The position numbers and the translations under genes were made by a program. The notes under the pieces were generated by a model that saw only the letters and a list, made by a program, of their open reading frames with translations, was not told where the DNA came from and did no database searches. A DNA stretch of 64,000 nucleotides. Origin: SpSt-583 sp034434015 (GTDB lineage Bacteria > Chloroflexota > Anaerolineae > Anaerolineales > UBA6663). Shown here piece by piece: positions 52,212-58,980 of the stretch. The stretch covers positions 1 to 64,000 of the forward strand of contig DAOUAB010000212.1 of the NCBI GenBank assembly GCA_034434015.1, read 5' to 3'. Numbering within the stretch: the first letter of the stretch is position 1; every line of letters begins with the position of its first letter.

Positions 52212-53813
52212 GTGCAAACACAAACTACTCGCAGCCAGTACGGCTTAGAAAATCACGGCATCCAGAACGTAAACGCCGTGTACTGGAATCTCTCCACGCC
52301 GCTGCTCTACGAAGAAGCCATCCGCCGCCGCGAGGGCCGCATGGCCCACCTCGGCCCGCTGGTGGTCCGCACCGGCCAGCATACCGGGCGCTCGCCCAAC
52401 GACAAGTTCGCGGTGAAGGAGCCGACCAGCGAGGGCAATATCTGGTGGGGCAAGGTCAACCGCCCGCTCGAACCGGCCAGGTTCGAGCTGCTCAAGAAAC
52501 GGATGCTGGCCTACCTGCAAGGCAAGGACCTGTTTGTGCAGGACTGCTTCGCCGGGGCCGACCCGCAGTACCATCTGCCGATCCGCGTGATCACGGAGAC
52601 CGCCTGGCACAGCCTGTTCGCCCGCGACATGTTCATCCAGGCCCGGCCCGAGGAACTCGCCGTCCACGTGCCCGAATTCAGCGTGCTGAATGCGCCGAAT
52701 TTCCACGCCGACCCCGAGGTCGACGGCACCCGTTCGGAGGTGTTCATCGTGCTTAACTTCGCCCAGAAACTGGTGTTAATCGGCGGAACACAGTACGCGG
52801 GTGAGATCAAGAAGTCCATCTTCACGGTGATGAACTACCGGTTGCCGCTGCAAGGCGTGCTCTCCATGCACTGCTCGGCTAACATCGGGCCGCGCGGCGA
52901 CGTGGCCGTGTTCTTCGGGCTCTCCGGCACCGGCAAGACGACGCTGAGTGCCGATCCCGGGCGCACGCTGATCGGCGACGACGAGCACGGCTGGAGCGAG
53001 CGCGGCGTGTTCAACTTCGAGGGCGGCTGTTACGCCAAGGTCATTCGACTGTCCTCCGCCGCCGAGCCCGAGATCTACGAGACCACGCGCCGCTTCGGGA
53101 CGATCCTGGAGAACGTCGGCTTCGACAGCGCCACCGGGCGGCTGGACCTGGACGACGACTCACTGACCGAGAACACACGCGCCGCGTATCCGATCAGCCA
53201 CATCCCCAACGCGACGCGCGACGGCCTGGGCGGTCACCCCACGAACATTGTCATGCTGACCGCTGACGCCTTTGGGGTCCTGCCGCCCATCGCCCGGCTG
53301 ACGCCCGCGCAGGCGATGTATCACTTCCTCTCCGGTTACACCGCCAAGGTGGCCGGGACCGAGAAGGGCGTGACCGAGCCGTCGGCCACCTTCAGCACCT
53401 GCTTCGGCGCGCCGTTCATGGCGCTCTCGCCCACGGTCTACGCGGATCTGCTGGGCACGAAGATCGCCCAGCACAACGTCAAAGTCTGGCTGGTGAACAC
53501 CGGCTGGAGCGGCGGCCCCTATGGCGCGGGGCAGCGGATGAAGATCGCCTACACGCGGGCGATGGTCAATGCGGCGCTGAGCGGCGCACTGGACGACGTC
53601 GCCACGACGCCCGATCCCATCTTCGGCGTGGGCGTGCCCGCGGCCTGCCCGGACGTTCCAACGGACGTGCTCAACCCCCGCACCACCTGGGCCGACAAGG
53701 CCGCCTATGATGCCCAGGCCAGGAAGCTGGCCGGGATGTTTGTGGATAATTTCAAGGCGTTCGAGGGCGAGGTGACGGCCGAAGTGCAGGCGGCCGGACC
53801 GAGGGTTGGATAA
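52212..53813 (+). CDS. pckA: Phosphoenolpyruvate carboxykinase (ATP)
   Basis: The 533-residue enzyme has the ATP-type PEPCK signatures: RTGQHTGRSPNDKF, the P-loop GLSGTGKTTLS (about 236-246), LIGDDEHGW and FSTCFGAPFMALSP. It converts oxaloacetate and ATP into PEP, ADP and CO2 in gluconeogenesis (or the reverse). GTG 52212 is chosen as start after caggag; it lies 3 bp after the mgtC stop. Length is typical. Confidence 0.95.
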   Translation: MQTQTTRSQYGLENHGIQNVNAVYWNLSTPLLYEEAIRRREGRMAHLGPLVVRTGQHTGRSPNDKFAVKEPTSEGNIWWGKVNRPLEPARFELLKKRMLAYLQGKDLFVQDCFAGADPQYHLPIRVITETAWHSLFARDMFIQARPEELAVHVPEFSVLNAPNFHADPEVDGTRSEVFIVLNFAQKLVLIGGTQYAGEIKKSIFTVMNYRLPLQGVLSMHCSANIGPRGDVAVFFGLSGTGKTTLSADPGRTLIGDDEHGWSERGVFNFEGGCYAKVIRLSSAAEPEIYETTRRFGTILENVGFDSATGRLDLDDDSLTENTRAAYPISHIPNATRDGLGGHPTNIVMLTADAFGVLPPIARLTPAQAMYHFLSGYTAKVAGTEKGVTEPSATFSTCFGAPFMALSPTVYADLLGTKIAQHNVKVWLVNTGWSGGPYGAGQRMKIAYTRAMVNAALSGALDDVATTPDPIFGVGVPAACPDVPTDVLNPRTTWADKAAYDAQARKLAGMFVDNFKAFEGEVTAEVQAAGPRVG

Positions 53814-53858
53814 TTTCCGCCTTCACCCAGAAAGGCCCTGAACAGACAGAGAGATCTG

Positions 53859-54749
53859 GTGGCCATCGCCAAGATCGCCGCCCTGGTGGGATTAACCGTC
53901 GTCTATGCCGTCTGCTTCATGCTGATCAAGGCCGGGCTGGCGTTCGCGCCGCCGCTGCTGTTCGGCGGGCTGCGGGCGCTCATCGGCGGCGTTGCGCTGC
54001 TGGGGGTGGCGCCCGTCTTTCACGAACCGCTGCTTCCCCGCCCCGCCACCTGGAGCAGCCTGCTCGCCCTGGCGCTGACCTCCACCGCCCTGGCCTATGG
54101 GGCGATGTTCCTCAGTCCTGGTCGAACCGGTGCGGGGCTCGCCTCGGTCCTGGGCAACACGCAGCCGTTGATGGCGGTGGCGCTGGCCGCGCTGTTCCTG
54201 GGTGAGCGTATTACAGGCCCGCATTGGGCAACGCTGGCGCTTGGCCTGGCGGGCGTGGCCCTTATCTCACTACCGGCGCTGGCCGCGTCGGGGGCCGACG
54301 GCGTCTCGGGCGCGGCCCTGGCGCTGGCGGCGTCGTTAGGAGCGGCGAGCGGGAGCGTGATTTTCAAGCGCCTGGGCGCACAGACCCCGGTGCTGACGGT
54401 CACGGCCTGGCAATTGATCCTGGGCAGCCTGCCGCTGCTGGCGCTGTCGGCGATCGTCGAACGTGGCGCGACCGTGACCTGGAGCGCGCCGTTGCTGGGG
54501 ACGCTCTTGTTCCTGGCGTTGCCCGGCACGGCCCTCGCGAACGCCGTCTGGTACTGGCTGGTCAGGCGTCACGCGGTCGGGCGGCTTACAATGTACCTGT
54601 TTCTCGTGCCGATATTCGGCCTCGGTCTCGGCGCGCTCGCCTTCGGCGAACGGATTGGCCCGTGGGAAGGCCTCGGCAGCGGCCTGGTCATCGCCGGGAT
54701 CGGCGCGGCGACGTCGTGGATCAGGCCACCCTCTGACCGAGGCGGCTGA
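53859..54749 (+). CDS. EamA/DMT-family transporter
   Basis: The 296-residue protein shows about ten helices in two EamA halves (ALVGLTVVYAVCFMLIKAGL ... LGERITGPHWATLALGLAGV and ... FGERIGPWEGLGSGLVIAGI). LGER/FGERIG motifs after helices 4 and 9 are typical. It starts with GTG 53859 after gagatctg, with a weak ribosome site. Substrate unknown. It resembles the EamA protein at 1744 in layout. Confidence 0.85.
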   Translation: MAIAKIAALVGLTVVYAVCFMLIKAGLAFAPPLLFGGLRALIGGVALLGVAPVFHEPLLPRPATWSSLLALALTSTALAYGAMFLSPGRTGAGLASVLGNTQPLMAVALAALFLGERITGPHWATLALGLAGVALISLPALAASGADGVSGAALALAASLGAASGSVIFKRLGAQTPVLTVTAWQLILGSLPLLALSAIVERGATVTWSAPLLGTLLFLALPGTALANAVWYWLVRRHAVGRLTMYLFLVPIFGLGLGALAFGERIGPWEGLGSGLVIAGIGAATSWIRPPSDRGG

Positions 54750-54752
54750 GCG

Positions 54753-55214
54753 ATGAAAGTCCGTGCCTGGTACGGCCTGACCGGTGAGATCGAGGTCGAG
54801 AACGAGCTCTGGCACCTGGTGAGCATCGGCGGCCTGCGCCTCCCGCACCCGCCGCTGGTCAACCTGGTCCTGCGCCGCGGGTTGTCTCCGGAAGACCGCC
54901 GGCGATTGAGCTTCCTGCACGAGTTCGGTCATTTCCAGACTCTGCCGTTAGCACTCGTGCATGCGCTATGGGTGCTCTCGGCCGGGCGAGGGCAGCGCCG
55001 CTCGCTGCCGGGCTGGCTGGCCTGGCTGGCTGCAGCCGGCCTGGCGCATGAGGCCGTCTGGGAGATACTATCGGAAGGTTACGTCTTCGTGCATGAAGGC
55101 TCCACCTACCTGGACGTCTACCGGCGAAGGCCCAATGGGCTTGTGCCGCTCTTCTGGGTGGTGATGGGCGTTCTGGGGATTGGATTGAGCCGGGCGCTGT
55201 GGCGCCGGCGCTAA
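54753..55214 (+). CDS. Small membrane protein with HExxH motif
   Basis: At 153 residues it starts with a soluble segment and contains LSFLHEFGHFQTLP (HEFGH, residues 56-60), a zinc-metallopeptidase signature, at the start of a hydrophobic helix. Acidic residues further on (LAHEAVWEIL, Glu 100/104) could be the third ligand. Three to four helices follow or surround it. No known peptidase family is recognised. It starts 3 bp after the EamA stop. Its last bases overlap the convergent nuclease gene by 4 bp. Confidence 0.6.
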   Translation: MKVRAWYGLTGEIEVENELWHLVSIGGLRLPHPPLVNLVLRRGLSPEDRRRLSFLHEFGHFQTLPLALVHALWVLSAGRGQRRSLPGWLAWLAAAGLAHEAVWEILSEGYVFVHEGSTYLDVYRRRPNGLVPLFWVVMGVLGIGLSRALWRRR

Positions 55215-56479
55215 AGCAGAGTCCCGCTGCGCGCGATCTTTTTCAGGATGGAGTGGTCGTCGCCCAGGCGGCACAGCGCGTCGCAGTGCTCGCACAGGTC
55301 ATCGAAGGGGATAAAGGCCAGCGAGATGCCGGCCAGGTCATCGCGGAAGGCCGGCCGCGCCAGCTGCGCCATCACTTCCTTCTCGCGGCGGTCGGGCGCA
55401 ACCAGATAAAGATGGCAGGTGCAGCCGGGGATGGAGCGCGCCAGGTCTTCCAGCCGCAGGATCCCGGAATAGATCGAGGTGCTCTTCTCGACCTCAAACG
55501 CGCTGACGATCTCGCCCGTGCCTGGTTTCAGCCAGATCACGTCGATCAGGCCCACCGTCTCCGCGACTTCGGACGGCCAGCCCATCGCCGGCAACTCCGG
55601 CACCGTGAGCAGCGCAAACGACTGGCCGTCGTAAGAACGATGCCGGTCGTTGCGCGCCACATAGACGTCATACTTCAGCGCGCGCCCGATCTTGATCAGA
55701 AAATACTGAATCTGCGTATGCTCTGACTTTTCCTTCTGCTCGGCCAGCACGTCGGCGTGGCGGGCTTTGGCCGCCTTTTCCGCCTTCGCCTTCTCGGCCT
55801 GGAGGACGGCGTCCACATTGCCGCCTACCACGAGCCGGCCCATGCCGATCTCGAAGAGCAGCCCCGCAAACGCGCCCAGATCCTTGGAGAGCAGGTCGCG
55901 CCTCTCGGCGTTGGTGCGCACGATGACCTCGCGCATCTCCAGATAGCTGCCCCAGGAGCCGAGCTTCTTCCTGTCCCCAAACAGGGCGTTGAAGCCGTTG
56001 ACCATGGCAGTGTTGAAGGGCGGCACAATCGTTGGGTGCAGGAAATAGACGATGTTGGCCACAGCCGGCCCCAGGCCCTTGATGTGTGCCCCGGCCAGGC
56101 GGCTTATCTCAGCCAGCACCTGCTCCTCGCGAGTGGCGGCCAGGCAGGCTTCCAGAAACGAGCCAAACCGGCGCTGGTTGGCCTCGTTTTCGTAGATGTC
56201 CGGGATGCGCAGCTTGGGCTTCCAATAGAACGGATGCGCTGCGCCTTCGAACACCTGCTTCTGCTCGGTGATGGCCGTCAGCACGACCTCCAGCGGCGAG
56301 CCTTTGAAATCGTTGCCGAACGACCCCGCAGCGATGGCCTCCACCGTGTCGCGCACGCCGCGCCGGATAGCCCGGAAGGCCTTCATGCGTTCCTCGCCGC
56401 CCACGAACCAGGTGTTATACACCGTCTCCGGGTCAGACTTATAACGCTCAATCAACTCAACCAGCGCGGCTTTGTCCAT
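55211..56479 (-). CDS. Orphan restriction-endonuclease-like protein (HhH plus nuclease core)
   Basis: The 422-residue protein has a helix-hairpin-helix-like stretch (AHIKGLGPAVANIVYFLHP, about 131-149), a coiled coil with AEKAKAEKAAKARHADV (about 228-244), and a C-terminal PD-(D/E)xK-like core: Asp 313 in LIDVIWLKPG and Glu/Lys in AFEVEKSTSIYSGILRL (about 327-343). It looks like a restriction or DNA-repair nuclease, but no methyltransferase is adjacent. The ATG at 56479 follows aggaggga. Its promoter has a consensus TATAAT and a palindrome (56500-56529). Confidence 0.65.
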   Translation of the reverse strand: MDKAALVELIERYKSDPETVYNTWFVGGEERMKAFRAIRRGVRDTVEAIAAGSFGNDFKGSPLEVVLTAITEQKQVFEGAAHPFYWKPKLRIPDIYENEANQRRFGSFLEACLAATREEQVLAEISRLAGAHIKGLGPAVANIVYFLHPTIVPPFNTAMVNGFNALFGDRKKLGSWGSYLEMREVIVRTNAERRDLLSKDLGAFAGLLFEIGMGRLVVGGNVDAVLQAEKAKAEKAAKARHADVLAEQKEKSEHTQIQYFLIKIGRALKYDVYVARNDRHRSYDGQSFALLTVPELPAMGWPSEVAETVGLIDVIWLKPGTGEIVSAFEVEKSTSIYSGILRLEDLARSIPGCTCHLYLVAPDRREKEVMAQLARPAFRDDLAGISLAFIPFDDLCEHCDALCRLGDDHSILKKIARSGTLL

Positions 56480-56499
56480 TGGTCCCTCCTGCCGGGTAC

Positions 56500-56529
56500 G
56501 CCAAATTATAGGCGCATGCGCCAAATTGC
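56500..56529 (-). promoter_or_regulatory. Consensus -10 promoter with GCGCATGCGC palindrome for the nuclease gene
   Basis: On the minus strand the order is GCAATTTGGC, then GGCGCATGCGCC (perfect palindrome 56511-56522), then TATAAT (5' end 56510) and AATTTGGC again. So GCCA-type half-sites recur here, but spacing is not the 24/35 rule. The overlap with the -10/-35 area suggests repression. Confidence 0.5.
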
Positions 56530-56639
56530 GGTATGTGTCTCAGTCAATGGTGTAAATGGATTGAGTGCAACCTGAAGGTGCCAGAGTTTAGTCAGTGGTC
56601 GTGAGCTCGCTCCTGAAAGTCAGAAACGACATCATGTGA

Positions 56640-56800
56640 AGCGCCGCGCCCACAGCCGGCGAGCGCGCCCGCAGGCCGGGCCCCGGTCAAGGTGGAGCGA
56701 GCGCGCGAGCTGGGCCGCCCCCTGGGGCGGCGCGCGCTCGACGACCTTGACCGGGTGGCCGGAGGGTGCCGCCTCGCGCGGCGGGCGCCGGCGCGAACCG
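56640..56800. repeat. Long imperfect palindrome between transposase stop and IS end
   Basis: CCGGTCAAGGT (about 56685) pairs with ACCTTGACCGG (about 56752), inside which GAGCGCGCGAGC-like arms pair with GCGCGCGCTC. Outward, the GC-rich flanks (gcgccgcgcccacagccggc; gcggcgggcgccggcgcg) also match in reverse over about 40-50 bp. It could fold into a very strong hairpin. No gene is seen in it. Confidence 0.6.
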
Positions 56801-56801
56801 G

Positions 56802-58025
56802 TCAGCGCACAGGCGCCAAGGCCGGAGCAATCATGAGCGCGCCCGCGTGCGGGTCCAAAAGCCGCTGCATGCTCGCTTGGCTGAAGTAGCGGCGCTCAAT
56901 GGCCCACTCGTCCGCCAGTTCCAACAGGACCATGCCGGTGAGACGCAGCACGGCCGGGTCATTCGGAAAGACCTGCACCACGTCCGTGCGGCGCTTGATC
57001 TCCCGATTGACGCGTTCTAAGACGTTGGTGGAATAGAGCCGGGTCCAGTGTTCGGGCGGGAACGTCAGATAGGCCAGTACATCGTCTTCGGCCGTCCGTA
57101 ACAGCGCGGCGGCTTTGGGCCAGCGCGTCTGCATCCCGCGCGCCACTTCGGCCAGCTGTTGACCAGCCGCCTCCCGATTGGGCTGGGCAAAAATCGTGCG
57201 GACCAGGGCCGCCACGACGGCCTTATCGGCGTGCGGGATATGGGCCAGCAGATTGCGCATAAAGTGCACGCGACAGCGCTGCCAGGTGGCCCCGGTCAAG
57301 ACCTGAGCAATGGCCGCTTTCAGGCCTTCGTGGGCGTCACTAATGACTAACTGAACGCCGGCCAGACCTCGACCGACGAGACTACGCAAAAACTCGCTCC
57401 AGAAGGCTTGTTCTTCGCTCGCTCCCAACGCCAGGCCCAACACCTCGCGTTCGCCGGTCTCTCGCACACCGACCGCCACCACCAGGGCTTTACTGACAAT
57501 CCGCTGATTGGCACGTACTTTCACGTAGACCGCATCTAGCCACATATAGGGATAGGCCCCGCTCAAAGGTCGTTGCCGAAAGGCCGTCACTTGCTCATCG
57601 AGCCCCTGGCACAGGCGCGACACCTTGGACTTGTCGATCCCACTCAGGCCGAGGGCTTGCACCAGATCGTCCACTTTGCGGGTGCTCACCCCGGCCACAT
57701 ACGCTTCTTGAATGACGGCCACCAGGGCCTGCTCCGTCCGCCGACGCGGCTCCAGCAAGCTTGGAAAGTAACTCCCCTGGCGGAGTTTGGGGATCCGTAA
57801 CTGGAGTTCCCCCACGCGCGTTTCCAACGGCCGTTCGCGATAGCCGTTGCGCTGGGTGGTGCGCGCCGGGCTGCGCTCGTACTTCCCCGCCCCAATCTGC
57901 TGTTCGGCTTCCAATTCGATCAACTGCTGCAGTAGCCACTCCAACGCCGGCCGCAGGGCCTCCCCATCCAACGTCAGGCCCATCTTGCGTAGGTGCTCAT
58001 TCAGTGCGATAGTCAATTCGGTCAT
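56802..58025 (-). CDS. IS256-family (mutator) transposase
   Basis: The 407-residue transposase has the IS256 pattern: QRNGYRERPLETRVGELQLR near the N-terminus, DDE residues in MWLDAVYVKVR (Asp), VISDAHEGLKAAI (Asp) and NVLERVNREIKRRTDVVQVF (Glu), plus WQRCRVHFMRNLL. It cuts and pastes the element via its terminal repeats. ATG 58025 is chosen (MTELTIAL); an upstream in-frame start is at 58067. It looks intact. Confidence 0.9.
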   Translation of the reverse strand: MTELTIALNEHLRKMGLTLDGEALRPALEWLLQQLIELEAEQQIGAGKYERSPARTTQRNGYRERPLETRVGELQLRIPKLRQGSYFPSLLEPRRRTEQALVAVIQEAYVAGVSTRKVDDLVQALGLSGIDKSKVSRLCQGLDEQVTAFRQRPLSGAYPYMWLDAVYVKVRANQRIVSKALVVAVGVRETGEREVLGLALGASEEQAFWSEFLRSLVGRGLAGVQLVISDAHEGLKAAIAQVLTGATWQRCRVHFMRNLLAHIPHADKAVVAALVRTIFAQPNREAAGQQLAEVARGMQTRWPKAAALLRTAEDDVLAYLTFPPEHWTRLYSTNVLERVNREIKRRTDVVQVFPNDPAVLRLTGMVLLELADEWAIERRYFSQASMQRLLDPHAGALMIAPALAPVR

Positions 58026-58114
58026 CGGGTGCTCCTGTTGCGATGTGGTAGTCACTTCAGGTAGCACTCGATGACTCGTTTTGTCAAATCCGATTTACAC
58101 CACCTCTCAAGACA

Positions 58115-58180
58115 TTATCAAATTGCGCATTCATCCTGCGCCTTTTGGCGCTTACGGCGGACGTGGGGGCCAAGTACCAT
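58115..58180 (+). promoter_or_regulatory. Tandem 7-2-7 dyad promoter I
   Basis: ATCAAATTGC (58117-58126, weak) and GCCTTTTGGC (58140-58149) start 23 bp apart. TACCAT (58175-58180) begins 35 bp after the second. It lies 15 bp from the IS end and drives the tiny membrane protein at 58212. Confidence 0.5.
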
Positions 58181-58211
58181 CGACAGTCAGAGCGCGCCTT
58201 TGGAGGTGGCC

Positions 58212-58346
58212 ATGTACGTTGTACCGTTGTACCTTTTCCTTTCGCTCCTGCCGATTGCCTGGTTGCTGAGGCGATCACGGAGGCGGCCTGCCGCTGCGCT
58301 GCGCCATGTGACGGTGAGCATGGGCCCGACCTCCAAGAGGGGGTAG
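58212..58346 (+). CDS. Very small membrane protein (44 residues)
   Basis: MYVVPLYLFLSLLPIAWLLR is a single membrane helix, followed by a basic segment (RSRRRPAAALRH). The ATG follows ggaggtggcc, a strong ribosome site, which is the main reason to believe it is expressed. The function is unknown. It is followed by a second tiny protein 2 bp later. Confidence 0.5.
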   Translation: MYVVPLYLFLSLLPIAWLLRRSRRRPAAALRHVTVSMGPTSKRG

Positions 58347-58348
58347 CG

Positions 58349-58498
58349 ATGAGCACACTGAACCGCATCCTCCTGGGGTTGGCGCTGCTGACCCTGATTG
58401 GCGTGGCCGCGCTGGCCGACGGCGCAGTGGGTGGCGGCGCGGTCTATTGGGTCTTGCGTGGACAGTTGCGTCTGCCCTGGCGCCCGCTTTCACGGTGA
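58349..58498 (+). CDS. Very small membrane protein (49 residues)
   Basis: MSTLNRILLGLALLTLIGVA is the start of a membrane helix; a second short hydrophobic stretch (GGGAVYWVLRG) follows. The ATG follows gaggggg. No family is recognised. It is probably co-translated with the gene at 58212. Confidence 0.5.
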   Translation: MSTLNRILLGLALLTLIGVAALADGAVGGGAVYWVLRGQLRLPWRPLSR

Positions 58499-58611
58499 AT
58501 GGCGCGCCCCTGGCCGTTACTCGCTCTGCCCCCGACACCGGTGCGCGGACTATGGCCCTTGGTTGGGCGCTGGCAGATATCCGCCGAGCGCTGGATTCTC
58601 GGCGCCAGCAT

Positions 58612-58738
58612 GTTTGTACAGCGCTATTTCCTCCCCGACAGTGGGCAGATCCCGGTCAGTGAGGTGAACAGCCTCGCCAAAGCCGCCGGGTTTGAGGTGC
58701 GTGATTCGGTTGCCCTTTTGTCTTACAGGTTGTAAGAT
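58612..58738 (+). pseudogene. Remnant resembling the C-terminus of a SAM methyltransferase
   Basis: MFVQRYFLPDSGQIPVSEVN followed by SLAKAAGFEVRDSVALLSYR resembles the last part of cyclopropane-fatty-acid-synthase-like methyltransferases. No upstream methyltransferase core is visible; the DNA from 58499 to 58611 shows short damaged reading frames only. It is likely a leftover of a decayed gene. The stop overlaps the CTTAC-type dyad at 58722-58736. Confidence 0.35.
58722..58736. promoter_or_regulatory. CTTAC-type dyad, best match of the family
   Basis: CTTACAGGTTGTAAG is a perfect inverted repeat with a 3-bp spacer; the palindrome extends by one base each side (TCTTACA/TGTAAGA). It lies about 245 bp upstream of the third P-type ATPase. 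Confidence 0.6.
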
Positions 58739-58739
58739 A

Positions 58740-58979
58740 GACCCACCACACGAGTTTCCGAGGGTGGACACAATCCAGTTGCTGGATGATGTCTCGCGGT
58801 AACTGGACAAGCAGAGCGTGCGCGTGGCCGCTGTGTATGACGGTGCCAACTACCTGGGTTTGATCAGCTTGGAAGGTATCGCTGAAACGCTGGCTGGGAT
58901 GTTTGGGCGGCGCCGGAAGCGGCTTCGCCAGATGCCGGCCGGCACATCATCGCCCGTGCCCGGCAACGGAGTGCAGTGA
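58740..58979 (+). pseudogene. CBS-domain remnant
   Basis: DEFPRVDTIQLLDDVSR, a TAA stop, then LDKQSVRVAAVYDGANYLGL and ISLEGIAETLAGMFGRR form one CBS-domain-like unit, as in the tail of CBS-containing site-2 proteases or transporters. The 5' part of such a gene is absent. It ends at TGA 58977-58979, 1 bp before the ATPase ATG, so transcription through it might reach the ATPase. Confidence 0.5.
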
Positions 58980-58980
58980 G

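Larger units (their letters stand above)
56549..58101. mobile_element. IS256-type insertion sequence
   Basis: The element is about 1553 bp with imperfect terminal inverted repeats: left GGTGTAAATGGATTGA (56549-56564) and right, read inward, GGTGTAAATCGGATTTGA (58101-58084). It contains one mutator-type transposase gene. I see no target-site duplication (left flank ctcagtcaat, right flank acctctcaag), so later rearrangement or imprecise ends are possible. A long GC-rich palindrome lies inside the left part (56640-56800). Confidence 0.75.

Noticed and set aside
56541..58110. Target-site duplication of the insertion element
   Set aside because: Flanking 8-10 bp on the two sides do not match in any register tried.
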